The notes under the pieces were generated by a model. That model worked only from the letters and a program-made list of their open reading frames with translations, did no database searches and was not told the origin of the DNA. Source: a virus. From it: a stretch of 45,688 nucleotides of DNA. Both the position numbers and the translations under genes were made by a program. Shown one piece after another: positions 1 to 9,278 of the stretch (the stretch's first letter is position 1; every line of letters begins with the position of its first letter). The DNA lies in the IMG/VR virus record IMGVR_UViG_3300044620_000913, positions 1-45,688 of that record; one strand, written 5' to 3'.

Positions 1-2
1 GA

Positions 3-620
3 CCTGCTTCAGGTGCTCCAACATCATTAGATAATGGTGAGTTAGCTATAAATGAAGCTTTCCCAACATTCTTCTATGGTAAGGTTGGTGGAGTAGAATC
101 TGTTGGTGGATCTAATAAATTCTTAACCAGAGACAGTTCACAAACAATTGTTGGAGATAAGACATTCACAAGTTCAGTAGTTTTATCATCAGCGACAGCA
201 GAAACTAAACCAACTTCAGCATCAGATTTACACGTTGCTACTACTGCATTCGTTAAGAATGTTGTAGCAGTAATTAATGGTGGTGATTTTGGTAATCCAA
301 TTGAATACATTTACTTCTGGGGTACAACTCAATCAAATGGAAATTATCTATGGTCAGATTTAACCAACTGGTATTCTGATTCAGCACATAGTACACAAGC
401 AATAGCACTTCCTGTAAGTTCAAGCTATGTTAGAGTATTAAGTACAGATAATGTCTTAATTGATTTGGATGCTCAAGGATATGTAAATGTAGATACTATT
501 CAAGCATATGATTCTACAATGGTTGTATACTCTAATTTGAGTGCTAATTTCGTAGCTTCTGTTAACTTGGATGCAACTTCAACAATAACATTTAGCGGTA
601 ACGCTACAAATAATATATAA
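3..620 (+). CDS. tail fibre / adaptor protein, C-terminal part (5' end outside window)
   Basis: The open frame enters from the left edge and stops at TAA 618-620, leaving 205 residues. Its first residues include LDNGELAINEAFPTFFYGK, resembling the N-terminal attachment module of phage major tropism determinants and matching the 100-residue protein at 9361. Next comes KPTSASDLHVATTAFVKN, a phrase common in phage tail fibres. The last ~105 residues (from EYIYFWGTTQSNG) are clearly paralogous to the first ~105 residues of the 2191-residue protein at 2483 (EYLYFWGTNSLSG; shared YSNLS and TFSGNAT). The stop lies one base before the next ATG in the +1 frame (TAATATG). In the paralogue the corresponding two parts are fused, so this gene and the next look like a split version of one gene. 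A virion structural role is inferred. Confidence 0.8.
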   Translation, partial: PASGAPTSLDNGELAINEAFPTFFYGKVGGVESVGGSNKFLTRDSSQTIVGDKTFTSSVVLSSATAETKPTSASDLHVATTAFVKNVVAVINGGDFGNPIEYIYFWGTTQSNGNYLWSDLTNWYSDSAHSTQAIALPVSSSYVRVLSTDNVLIDLDAQGYVNVDTIQAYDSTMVVYSNLSANFVASVNLDATSTITFSGNATNNI

Positions 621-621
621 T

Positions 622-2388
622 ATGCCTATAGCAAATAAAACATTCACAGGTGCTGGAGAAGTAGTCTTCGCTGGCAGTGCCGTAAATTATGGTTCAATTC
701 AAACAGCTTCAGTAACATTCGAAGGGTATTCAGTAAATGAGGGGCCTATTGATGTAACAGATGAGGCTGTATTCAATGATTATACTAGAAACCTAGGAGA
801 AGTAGAATGCGATATTATTCAGATTCTAGGTAATGCAGCTAATGAGGGTTCATTGATTGCAATTTCAACATTAACAATGGCTGGTAATTCTACTAATAGT
901 GGATCAATACAATCAGGTGTTGCTGTCTTTGGTGGTAATGTTGTTGTAAACGGTGAAGTTGTAGCTGCTACTATTACTGTTTCTGGTAATGCTGTAAATA
1001 ATGCTGATGTTGTAGCTACAGTATCAATCGAATTCTTAGATTCATCTTCTAATACTGCTACCATTACTGGTACTGCAATATTCAGAGGTACTGCAATAAA
1101 TCAAGGAATTGTTGATGGCATTGCAGAATTCTATGATACTGCTGCTAACGATGGTGGTACTATTACTGGTAATGCAGAGTTCTATGATAGTGCTGCTAAT
1201 GATGGTGGTACTATTACTGGTAATGCAGTATTCGCTGATACAACTTCAAATACTGGTACTGTACAAGGTGATGCTCAAGTAGCAGCAACCGCTACAAATA
1301 GTGGTACTGTTCAAGGTAATGAAACAGAATATACTGGTGGTGGAGGTGGTGGTGGAGGTGGTGGTGGAGGTGGTGAACAAGGTTCACCAATCACTTTGAA
1401 TGGAACTACCTATTATTTATATGGTAATATTCTAAAAGATGGTTCTCAGAATATAATTGTGGATTTTTCTGGTTTTGATACTTCAGCATTAGTAAAATGG
1501 AGTACTGATTCAAATGGAGCATACTCTGCTATAAGCTTGACTCAAACAACACTAGCTGGAACATCATATTACACTGGAGGGAACGTATTGTATGATACAA
1601 GTGGATATACAGTAAATAGCACATTTATATATGATTCTGTTACATTAAGAATAATAAATACCAATAATTCTGGTGAAATGACTATTATTGAAAATATTAA
1701 TTTATATTCAATTAATAGTAGTAATTATTATGCTACTTCTTTAAGTAATGGAAGTACATTGTATAATAGTAGTGGAAGTGTTGCAGTGTCTTTAAGTCCA
1801 GCTTGGGATAGTAGTAATGGTATAATATTTTCAACAGATGCATCAGGTATTTTAAGTGTATCTACTAATGTTTCTACTATTTCACTAAATAATACTAATT
1901 ATTTAATTGATGGACCATTTGCTACTGGATCTACATTATATGATGGTGGAGTTTATACTAAGATTTCATATGCAAGTACTAATTACGATTCTACTCAAGG
2001 TGCTTTCTGGTATACAGATGGAAATGGAGTATTAATTGTTGTAGTTGCTACTTCTATAACTTTAAATGGTACTGGTTATTATCATACTGGATCATTTAGT
2101 TCTGGATCAACACTGTATGATTCAAGCATGTCACCAATATCTATAGCTGGTGGTTTTGATAGTACTTCCAATACTATTTGGTCTACAGATAATATGGGTG
2201 TATTAACTACTATATCAGTTACACCTATAACTCTTGGTGGTAATCAATATTATCATACTGGAGGATCATTTGGAAATGGTGTTACATTATACGGAAGTTC
2301 ATACGTAATTGCTAATGATGTTAGTAATTTAGCATATAACGAGTCTGTTGTATCAACAGATGGATCTGGTGTAGTAACCATTTCTTAA
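622..2388 (+). CDS. repeat-rich fibre protein with poly-Gly hinge
   Basis: 588 residues in three parts. Residues 1-235 hold about a dozen short repeats of ~17-20 residues, with A-x-N-x-G-x-I/V followed by G-x-A-x-F. They suggest a beta-solenoid and match residues ~110-250 of the 2191-residue protein at 2483. A run of 13 glycines (~239-251) follows. The C-terminal ~335 residues contain six degenerate repeats of ~55 residues built on ITLNGTxYY, GSTLYDSS and WSTDxxGVL. No signal peptide or membrane segment is visible. There is no promoter motif before the ATG, which sits one base after the previous stop, so translation is probably coupled. An adhesin or fibre-shaft role is inferred from repeats and context; I cannot name a family. 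Confidence 0.8.
   Translation: MPIANKTFTGAGEVVFAGSAVNYGSIQTASVTFEGYSVNEGPIDVTDEAVFNDYTRNLGEVECDIIQILGNAANEGSLIAISTLTMAGNSTNSGSIQSGVAVFGGNVVVNGEVVAATITVSGNAVNNADVVATVSIEFLDSSSNTATITGTAIFRGTAINQGIVDGIAEFYDTAANDGGTITGNAEFYDSAANDGGTITGNAVFADTTSNTGTVQGDAQVAATATNSGTVQGNETEYTGGGGGGGGGGGGGEQGSPITLNGTTYYLYGNILKDGSQNIIVDFSGFDTSALVKWSTDSNGAYSAISLTQTTLAGTSYYTGGNVLYDTSGYTVNSTFIYDSVTLRIINTNNSGEMTIIENINLYSINSSNYYATSLSNGSTLYNSSGSVAVSLSPAWDSSNGIIFSTDASGILSVSTNVSTISLNNTNYLIDGPFATGSTLYDGGVYTKISYASTNYDSTQGAFWYTDGNGVLIVVVATSITLNGTGYYHTGSFSSGSTLYDSSMSPISIAGGFDSTSNTIWSTDNMGVLTTISVTPITLGGNQYYHTGGSFGNGVTLYGSSYVIANDVSNLAYNESVVSTDGSGVVTIS
1123..1224 (+). repeat. 51-bp tandem duplication within coding sequence
   Basis: Two adjacent 51-base copies (1123-1173 and 1174-1224), nearly identical, each encode AEFYDxAANDGGTITGN. 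A diverged third copy follows. The unit length keeps the frame, so copy number can change without breaking the gene. Confidence 0.85.
1336..1374 (+). repeat. 12-bp minisatellite encoding poly-glycine
   Basis: The unit GGTGGTGGAGGT repeats perfectly 3.25 times (39 bases) and encodes 13 consecutive glycines. It joins the N-terminal solenoid repeats to the C-terminal repeats, so it probably acts as a flexible or polyglycine-helix hinge. Slippage by whole units keeps the frame. Confidence 0.9.
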
Positions 2389-2393
2389 CTTAT

Positions 2394-2420
2394 AATTAAC
2401 AATTAACAATTAACAATTAA
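2394..2420 (+). repeat. 7-bp AATTAAC tandem repeat
   Basis: Three complete copies of AATTAAC (2394-2400, 2401-2407, 2408-2414) and a partial fourth lie between the stop codon at 2388 and the terminator hairpin. No function is evident. Confidence 0.8.
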
Positions 2421-2450
2421 AAACGGGTGGGGAAACTCACCCGTTTTTAT
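2419..2450 (+). terminator. intrinsic terminator after the 588-residue protein gene
   Basis: Stem ACGGGTG/CACCCGT, extended by A:T pairs, with loop around 2430-2437 and a following T-rich run. It ends the unit containing the first two genes. The next gene has its own promoter motif 20 bases later. Confidence 0.85.
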
Positions 2451-2470
2451 TTTATCTACTCATTAAATAG

Positions 2471-2476
2471 TAAATA
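2471..2476 (+). promoter_or_regulatory. T4-like late promoter core TAAATA
   Basis: AGTAAATA is followed by exactly 6 bases and then the ATG at 2483. No Shine-Dalgarno is present. A second TAAATA lies at 2464-2469. Confidence 0.65.
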
Positions 2477-2482
2477 TACTTT

Positions 2483-5400
2483 ATGAGTGAATATCTTTAT
2501 TTTTGGGGAACTAATAGCTTAAGTGGATATTATCAATGGTCTGATATATCTAACTGGTATAGTGATGAAAATCATACAGTACAAGCTACAAGTCTACCAA
2601 TCAATACTAATTATGTAAAAGTATTAAGTACTAGCACAGTTTTAATTAATTTGGACGTTGTTGGATATACTAATATTAGTTTAATTCAAGCATACGATTC
2701 TGATATTGTTATATATTCAAATCTAAGTTCTGATTTCGTTTCTCCGATGAATTTAGATGATACATCTTCTGTTACATTTAGTGGTAATGCTACATATAAT
2801 ATTAATAATATAACTTATCTTCAAAGCTCTGATGAAATATTTTCAAGTGGGACTTTTGAATTCGTAGACTCGGAAAATGCTGCAAATCTTACTGGACAGA
2901 GTTATCTTAGAGGTGAGTCTGTAAATTCTGGTACTACACAAAATAGTGTTTATGATGATACTGCTGTAAATAAAGGTTCTACTGATAGTGGAGTATTTAT
3001 AGGAAATTCTTCTAATGAAGGGACTACGATTGATGCCACATTAAAAGGTAATGCTACTAATGCTGGAGTAATTATTGGTGATGCTGTTTTGTTAGGTTCT
3101 GCTGTAAATGTTGGTACTATCGAAGGGGATGCAATAGTTAGTGATACTGCTTCAAATGTTGGACAAATTGCTGGAGATGCTCAAATAGCTGCAACAGCTA
3201 CAAATACTGGTACTATTGAAGGTAGTGAAACGTTATATGTACCTCCACCAAAAAGTGGAGCATATAGTGATGGTTATTATGCTGGTGGAAGTAAAGTTGA
3301 ATATACAAGCCCAGAACCAATACAAGCACAAGATGATTTAAAATATTACATGTATTATGTAATGTCTGCTACATTAGCAGATGGAGAATATTCTAATTTC
3401 TATTTTAAAAATGGTATTATAGATAGAACATATCAAACACAAAAACCAGTATTAATAAGCGGAAATTATTATATGTTTGCTTTAGGAGTTGCTTCACTTG
3501 CTAATGGAGCATTTTCTACTGGATATTATTCAAATGGTGTTAAAGTTGCCGTTGAAGCTTTATCAGCATATCAAGCAAAAGATAATGAATTTTATTATAT
3601 ATATCCTCAAATAGATCCATATTTAGCTGAAGGTTGTTTCTCTGAAATATCTTATGTTAATGGTAGATTAGGTGGAAGTTATTGTAGACAAAATGAAACC
3701 AAGAATGGTTTCTATTCTACTGGAGTTTATGTAAATGGTGACATCGATATTAGTATAACATATAATAAACCAACTCTTCCAGCACAAGATGATGCAGCGT
3801 ATTATACTTATTTGTCTGGTGTTGCTGTACAAACAGCTAATGGGTTTTACTCTGTTGGAGAGTTTGCATCTGGATTTCAAGTATTAAGTACGAATTCATT
3901 AACACCAATCCAAGTTCAAGATAATAATTTGTATTATATATTCAACTATGATAATGTATCTCCTGCTACAGGAACATTTAGTGTGGGTGTATTATCTTCT
4001 GCTGCTGTTTTAAGTTCTACAAATATTAGTATTCCAAGAACTGTATTAGATACAGATAAGTATTATACATTTGCTCAGGGTATAGGTTTTATAGCTTCTG
4101 GATTGTATAGTAATTATGCATTTACTACAGCAGGAGATATAGATATAGCATATTCAGCAGCAACTCCATTAACTGCTAAAAACGATGGAGTATTTTATAC
4201 TTATCTAACAGGAACTGCAACAGCAGCAAATGGTGCTTATAGTAATGGAGCATTCTTAAATGGTACTAAAGATAGTGGATTCAGTTCTCAAGTACCTGTT
4301 CAAGCGATTGATGATGGGTTAATGTATACTTACATTAATGGTAATGCTACACCAGTAGCAATGAAGCAAGGAGCTTACTCTGATGGTTATTATCAGAATA
4401 ATATAATATTGACAAGTTATAATTCAGCATTACCACAAGTAGCTCAAGATAATCAATTGTATTATACCTATTCTTCTGGATTAGCTACGATTGCTTCTGG
4501 TTACTATAGTAATGGTAATTACTTTGTAGCTGGTAATATTTCACAAAATGGAGACACTGTTGTACCAGTTTCTGCTAAGGATACTTCAATCTTCTATACA
4601 TATTCATCGAATGTTGCAACTGTTGCAGATGGATTGTATTCTACATTTGCCTTCTCAAGTGGAAGTATTTCAACATCTTACAATACAAATATAAGTTCTC
4701 TACCATTATCAGCTAAAGATGATGGAGTATTTTATACTTATTTAAATGGAACCAAGAATGCATTTTTAAGTGGATTCTATAGTAATTATGCTATAAGTTC
4801 TGGGACTATTCAAGGAACTATAATTATTCCAACTCAAGCATATGATGATACTTTGTATTACACTTATTTGGGTGGTATTTCTCAGGGTGTTGTAACGGGA
4901 GCTTACAGTAATGGATATTTCGTAGCTGGATCTTTATCTGCTGTAACTATTGCTACACCAGTAACTGCAATAGATGCATCAACTACATACTATACATATA
5001 GTGGCGGTGAAGCTATCATAGCTGATGGAACATATAGTATTGGGATAATTTACGGTGGAGAATATTTTGATAGTGGATTTGAACAACCCTACTTAGCTAT
5101 AGACACTAATTTATATTATGATTATATTATTGGTGAACAACCAGTAATTTCAAATTTAGGTGCTTATGGTAATTATTACATACTTTCTGGTGAAATACAA
5201 ACAAATTACACAAATTCATTACCAGTTAGTGTCAATCAACCAAACGATCCTATTGAAATATTATATTTCACATTTATTAATGGAGAAGCTATAGTTGCAC
5301 AAGGGGCATATAGTAATGGATATTATTCTAATGGAGTATTTGATGAAACCTATACAGATAGTACACCACAACAAGCTCAAGATGACGGTAATTATTACAC

Positions 5401-8400
5401 TTATGCTAATGGTGTAGCAACACAAACTGCTGCTAAATTTGGAGCATATTCTGATGGATACTACTCTAACAATACTATATTAACATCTTACAATTCATTA
5501 ACTCCTGTAACAGCAATAGATGCAACAACCACTTACTATACATATAGTAGTGGTAGTTCAATTATAGCAAATGGTTCTTATACCAACGGTTACTATCTAA
5601 ATGGTGAAATTGACATAACACAAACAATTCAAACACCTGTAAGTGCGATAGACTCTGGAGCATATTATACCTATCTTCTAGGTATTCCTAGCATAGCTTC
5701 TGGTATATACAGTAATTACTATTTAACAAGTTCTGGATTAGTAGATGTTACATTTGACTCATTAACACCATTATCAGCTAAAGACGAATTAAACACATAT
5801 TACTTATACAATGATGGTATAGCTTCCTATCCATTACAACTTAATTACAGTAATTATTACTTTTCAGCAAATGGTTTAGTTAATAGTACAATTAATATAA
5901 ATATTCCATTATCAGCTATTGATAATGGTTTATATTATACATATGTATCTGGTGTTGCTTATTTAGCATCAGGAGCATATAGTAATTTATATGTTACAAG
6001 TAATGGAGAATATGCTATCTCATATACTAATACTACACCACAAACAGCTATAGATAACGGTTTATATTATGAATACCTATCTGGTGCTTCATTTATGGCG
6101 GGAGATCAAGCTTATAGTAATGGTTACTATTATGCTGGCGAAATTGATACAAATGCAACATACACAACTCCATTAACTGCAAGAGACAATTCCCTCTATT
6201 ACTTGTATAATCAAGGTATTCCATCACTAGCTTCTGGAGCATATATAGTTGGATATCTAAGTGGTGGTCAAATATTAACAACATATAATACGATTACACC
6301 ACAACAAACAATAGATACACAAATTTTCGTATTGTATGCAAGTGGTCAAACTGTTTATGCTGATGGTCCATATAGTAATGGTTATTATGACGGTGGTTTA
6401 ATAGATACATTAGCTAATTTAAATACACCAATATTAGCTCAAGATGATGGAAATTATTATACATATAATCAAGGTGTTGCAACATTCGCATCTGGTCCTA
6501 AGAATGGAGCATACTCTGATGCATATTATGCAACTAATGTTATATTAACAAGCTATAATAATTCTACTCCAATTAGTGCAATAGACACATCATTATATTA
6601 CACTTATGCTGTAGGATTGGCTACAATTGCTAATAATGCATATAGTAATGGTTATTATACTAATGGATCAATAAATATAAATTATACTCAAGCTACACCA
6701 GCAAGTGCTCAAGATAATTCGTTATTCTATTCGTATTTGAGTGGGGAATCGACTATAGCTAATGGTCCTTACAGTATTGGTTACTACACTGCTGGAGTGT
6801 TTGATACTACATATGATAATGTGACTGGTATTCAAGCATTAGATGATTCTAACTTCTATACCTATGCTAGTGGCGTAGCTACATTAAGTGGTAGTGTATT
6901 AGAAGGAGCATATTCAACTGGATATTATACTAATAATGTGTTATTAACATCATTTAATGCAGTAACACCTATTACTGCAATAGATACATCATTATATTAT
7001 ACATATACTAATGGTAATGCTACACTTGCACAAGGTAAATATTCAGTTGGTAAAATAGATGGTGGAATAATAGATATTAATTATAATAATACAAATCATG
7101 AATCTGTATTAGATAATTCAAGTGAATATAAATTTTTATCTGGAATTGGAATATTAGCTGTCGGTGGTTATACTGATTATTATTTTACAACTGGTGGAAT
7201 TATTGACATCAATTATACAAATTTGACACCAGCATCTACAGTTAATACCAATTCAATATATTATTATTATTTAAGTGGCGTTGCAACTGCCGCTAATTTT
7301 GCATATAGTAATGGATATTTTGCTAATGGTGAAATAGATATAACAGCATCGTTTTCGATGCCAATATCAGTTTTAGATAATTCATCATACTATACATATA
7401 CTAATGGTATACCATCATTAGCTACACAAGCATATACAAATTATTATTTCGATAATAATGGAGAAATATACACAACATATACTAACATAACACCACAAAC
7501 AGCTAAAGATTCACCTAATAAATATTACATTTATAATTCTGGTATATCTGATATTCCTAGTGGTCCTTACAGTAATGGGTGGTTTGTGAATGATCTTACA
7601 ACACAACCATATGGAGCAATAATTGAAGTAGCTCAAACTTCTACAACACCAGTTTCAGCATTAGATGATGGATTATTCTATACATATCTATCAGGAATTG
7701 CAACTTTACCAATTGATGGTAGATATAGCGTTGGTTGTCTAAGTGGAGGTTCTATTGTAACTTCTGGATTATTTGATACTATTCAACCTGTAAGTGCAAT
7801 AGATGATTCATTATTCTACCTTTATACTTCTGGTTATGCAACCTTAGCACCTAATGGATCAGCATATACTACTGGGATATTCTATAATGGAAGTTATGAT
7901 ATAACTATAACGACATATACTCCACAAGCAACTATAGATAATACAAATGCATATTATTTATATACATATGGTGTTCCAGCAGTAGCAAATGGTTTATATA
8001 GCAATTTCGCATTAACTTCTGAAGGAGCAATTGATGTAGCGTATACAAATATTACACCACAACAACCATTAGATTATAATGAAACTCAACAATATGTTCT
8101 TTACCAAAATGGTGTTGCACAAATAGCTCAAGGAACATATAGTAATGGTTATTATACTAATGGAGTATTAGATACAAATTATGATAATCCTACACCACAA
8201 CATGCAGCAGATACTCAAACATATTATATGTTTAATTATGGAAATATAACAATTCCTAATGATGGATTATATCAATTAACTTATCCTGATACTTCATTTT
8301 ACAGACTAAGTTCTGGAGTAATTGATCAAAATTATACAAATACAGTACCAGAAGAAGTAACTGGAGTTTCAGGATACTACTTAAAATTCGATAATGGAAA

Positions 8401-9058
8401 TTACACAGCAGCACAAGGAAATTATAGTAATTATTCTTTCTCTGGTGGATATATTAATACGAGTTTTAATCCCGGATACCCAGAAAGTGCTTTAGATAAT
8501 GGATTATATTATACATATACTGGTGGTGTAGCTACATTAGCGACTGCAATTCTATTATTAAATCCAAATGATTCAAAATATTATGATTTTAATCAAGGAG
8601 TTGTGACATTAAGTGATGGATGCTATAATGGTACATCATATGTACTTGGTTCTCAAGCTGGTTATAAGTGTTATGCTGATGGAGCATATTCATTTGGTTA
8701 TATAACTAATGGTGAAATCAATACAAACTATAGTAGTAATACACCACAAATAGCATTAGATGATTCATTGTATTATACATATGCTTATGGATCACCAACT
8801 CAAGCTAGTGGAGCATATGTATCATTTGGATACTTTACGAATGGTGCTCCAGATTCAAGTTATACTGGACCTTATAGTTTTGGTTACATGAATGCTGGAT
8901 TATTAGATTCTAGTTATAGTTCACCCGGAGGTAATCCAAATATTGCTCAAGATATTAATTTATTATTTGTTTATACTAATGGTGTTGCAGCTATAGCAGA
9001 TGGTTGTATAAATGGTAATCTATATAGTTCTGGAACAGATTTAGCAACATCTTGCTAA
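2483..9058 (+). CDS. giant tandem-repeat fibre protein (2191 residues)
   Basis: Residues 1-105 match the C-terminus of the protein ending at 620. Residues ~110-250 match the solenoid repeats of the 588-residue protein. From ~256 to the end there are about 42 degenerate repeats of ~43 residues with consensus YSNGYYxxGxID, then Y-x-x-x-T-P, then AxDxxLYYTY, then GxAxxAxG. They are rich in Tyr, Asn, Gly and Ser and poor in charge. Units resembling GAYSDGYY recur every eight repeats, showing a higher-order duplication. Three cysteine-paired modules (C-x15-C) interrupt or end the array, and the protein finishes on a cysteine. No catalytic motif was seen. The gene has its own late-promoter motif. 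A long shaft or adhesin of the virion is inferred; the repeat family is not one I can name. Confidence 0.85.
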   Translation: MSEYLYFWGTNSLSGYYQWSDISNWYSDENHTVQATSLPINTNYVKVLSTSTVLINLDVVGYTNISLIQAYDSDIVIYSNLSSDFVSPMNLDDTSSVTFSGNATYNINNITYLQSSDEIFSSGTFEFVDSENAANLTGQSYLRGESVNSGTTQNSVYDDTAVNKGSTDSGVFIGNSSNEGTTIDATLKGNATNAGVIIGDAVLLGSAVNVGTIEGDAIVSDTASNVGQIAGDAQIAATATNTGTIEGSETLYVPPPKSGAYSDGYYAGGSKVEYTSPEPIQAQDDLKYYMYYVMSATLADGEYSNFYFKNGIIDRTYQTQKPVLISGNYYMFALGVASLANGAFSTGYYSNGVKVAVEALSAYQAKDNEFYYIYPQIDPYLAEGCFSEISYVNGRLGGSYCRQNETKNGFYSTGVYVNGDIDISITYNKPTLPAQDDAAYYTYLSGVAVQTANGFYSVGEFASGFQVLSTNSLTPIQVQDNNLYYIFNYDNVSPATGTFSVGVLSSAAVLSSTNISIPRTVLDTDKYYTFAQGIGFIASGLYSNYAFTTAGDIDIAYSAATPLTAKNDGVFYTYLTGTATAANGAYSNGAFLNGTKDSGFSSQVPVQAIDDGLMYTYINGNATPVAMKQGAYSDGYYQNNIILTSYNSALPQVAQDNQLYYTYSSGLATIASGYYSNGNYFVAGNISQNGDTVVPVSAKDTSIFYTYSSNVATVADGLYSTFAFSSGSISTSYNTNISSLPLSAKDDGVFYTYLNGTKNAFLSGFYSNYAISSGTIQGTIIIPTQAYDDTLYYTYLGGISQGVVTGAYSNGYFVAGSLSAVTIATPVTAIDASTTYYTYSGGEAIIADGTYSIGIIYGGEYFDSGFEQPYLAIDTNLYYDYIIGEQPVISNLGAYGNYYILSGEIQTNYTNSLPVSVNQPNDPIEILYFTFINGEAIVAQGAYSNGYYSNGVFDETYTDSTPQQAQDDGNYYTYANGVATQTAAKFGAYSDGYYSNNTILTSYNSLTPVTAIDATTTYYTYSSGSSIIANGSYTNGYYLNGEIDITQTIQTPVSAIDSGAYYTYLLGIPSIASGIYSNYYLTSSGLVDVTFDSLTPLSAKDELNTYYLYNDGIASYPLQLNYSNYYFSANGLVNSTININIPLSAIDNGLYYTYVSGVAYLASGAYSNLYVTSNGEYAISYTNTTPQTAIDNGLYYEYLSGASFMAGDQAYSNGYYYAGEIDTNATYTTPLTARDNSLYYLYNQGIPSLASGAYIVGYLSGGQILTTYNTITPQQTIDTQIFVLYASGQTVYADGPYSNGYYDGGLIDTLANLNTPILAQDDGNYYTYNQGVATFASGPKNGAYSDAYYATNVILTSYNNSTPISAIDTSLYYTYAVGLATIANNAYSNGYYTNGSININYTQATPASAQDNSLFYSYLSGESTIANGPYSIGYYTAGVFDTTYDNVTGIQALDDSNFYTYASGVATLSGSVLEGAYSTGYYTNNVLLTSFNAVTPITAIDTSLYYTYTNGNATLAQGKYSVGKIDGGIIDINYNNTNHESVLDNSSEYKFLSGIGILAVGGYTDYYFTTGGIIDINYTNLTPASTVNTNSIYYYYLSGVATAANFAYSNGYFANGEIDITASFSMPISVLDNSSYYTYTNGIPSLATQAYTNYYFDNNGEIYTTYTNITPQTAKDSPNKYYIYNSGISDIPSGPYSNGWFVNDLTTQPYGAIIEVAQTSTTPVSALDDGLFYTYLSGIATLPIDGRYSVGCLSGGSIVTSGLFDTIQPVSAIDDSLFYLYTSGYATLAPNGSAYTTGIFYNGSYDITITTYTPQATIDNTNAYYLYTYGVPAVANGLYSNFALTSEGAIDVAYTNITPQQPLDYNETQQYVLYQNGVAQIAQGTYSNGYYTNGVLDTNYDNPTPQHAADTQTYYMFNYGNITIPNDGLYQLTYPDTSFYRLSSGVIDQNYTNTVPEEVTGVSGYYLKFDNGNYTAAQGNYSNYSFSGGYINTSFNPGYPESALDNGLYYTYTGGVATLATAILLLNPNDSKYYDFNQGVVTLSDGCYNGTSYVLGSQAGYKCYADGAYSFGYITNGEINTNYSSNTPQIALDDSLYYTYAYGSPTQASGAYVSFGYFTNGAPDSSYTGPYSFGYMNAGLLDSSYSSPGGNPNIAQDINLLFVYTNGVAAIADGCINGNLYSSGTDLATSC
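3256..6940 (+). repeat. ~1.07-kb higher-order super-repeat (eight 43-residue units)
   Basis: The unit starting GAYSDGYY recurs near 3256, 4370, 5442 and 6505, spacings of about 1114, 1072 and 1063 bases, each eight units apart. A fourth related unit (GAYSTGYYTNNVLLTS) appears out of phase near 6906. The last three in-phase copies share the ILTSYN continuation. This implies block duplication of eight-unit segments after the basic repeat had diverged. Confidence 0.65.
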
Positions 9059-9074
9059 ATTTGATCTAAAATAG

Positions 9075-9080
9075 TAAATA
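9075..9080 (+). promoter_or_regulatory. T4-like late promoter core TAAATA
   Basis: AGTAAATA then 6 bases (gaatat) then the ATG of the 55-residue gene at 9087. Same spacing as at 2471 and 9349. Confidence 0.65.
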
Positions 9081-9086
9081 GAATAT

Positions 9087-9254
9087 ATGTCACAAGAAGA
9101 TTTAAAACCCGAAGTTGAAGTTAAGAAAGAAGAAGTCAAAGTAGAGGCTCCAGCACCTGTTGCTGCTCCAGTAATTCAACACGTATCAGCTGATAAGTTT
9201 GAATGTAAAGATGGAGTTCTCTATAAAAATGGTTTAGCATCTGGTCATTGCTAA
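9087..9254 (+). CDS. small 55-residue protein with terminal Cys-pair module
   Basis: ATG at 9087 lies 6 bases after TAAATA and the frame stops at TAA 9252-9254. The first half is charged and then Ala/Pro-rich (EVEVKKEEVKVEAPAPVAAP). The second half contains FECKDGVLYKNG and ends ASGHC. The C-x14-C spacing with Y-x-x-G resembles the Cys modules of the preceding giant protein, especially its own C-terminus. A promoter motif and a strong terminator make it a monocistronic unit. The opposite-strand frame over the same bases is probably a shadow, because promoter, terminator and homology all support the plus strand. Function unknown; perhaps a small partner or cap of the large fibre. Confidence 0.75.
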   Translation: MSQEDLKPEVEVKKEEVKVEAPAPVAAPVIQHVSADKFECKDGVLYKNGLASGHC

Positions 9255-9278
9255 AATAAAATAAACATATGTTAATGA

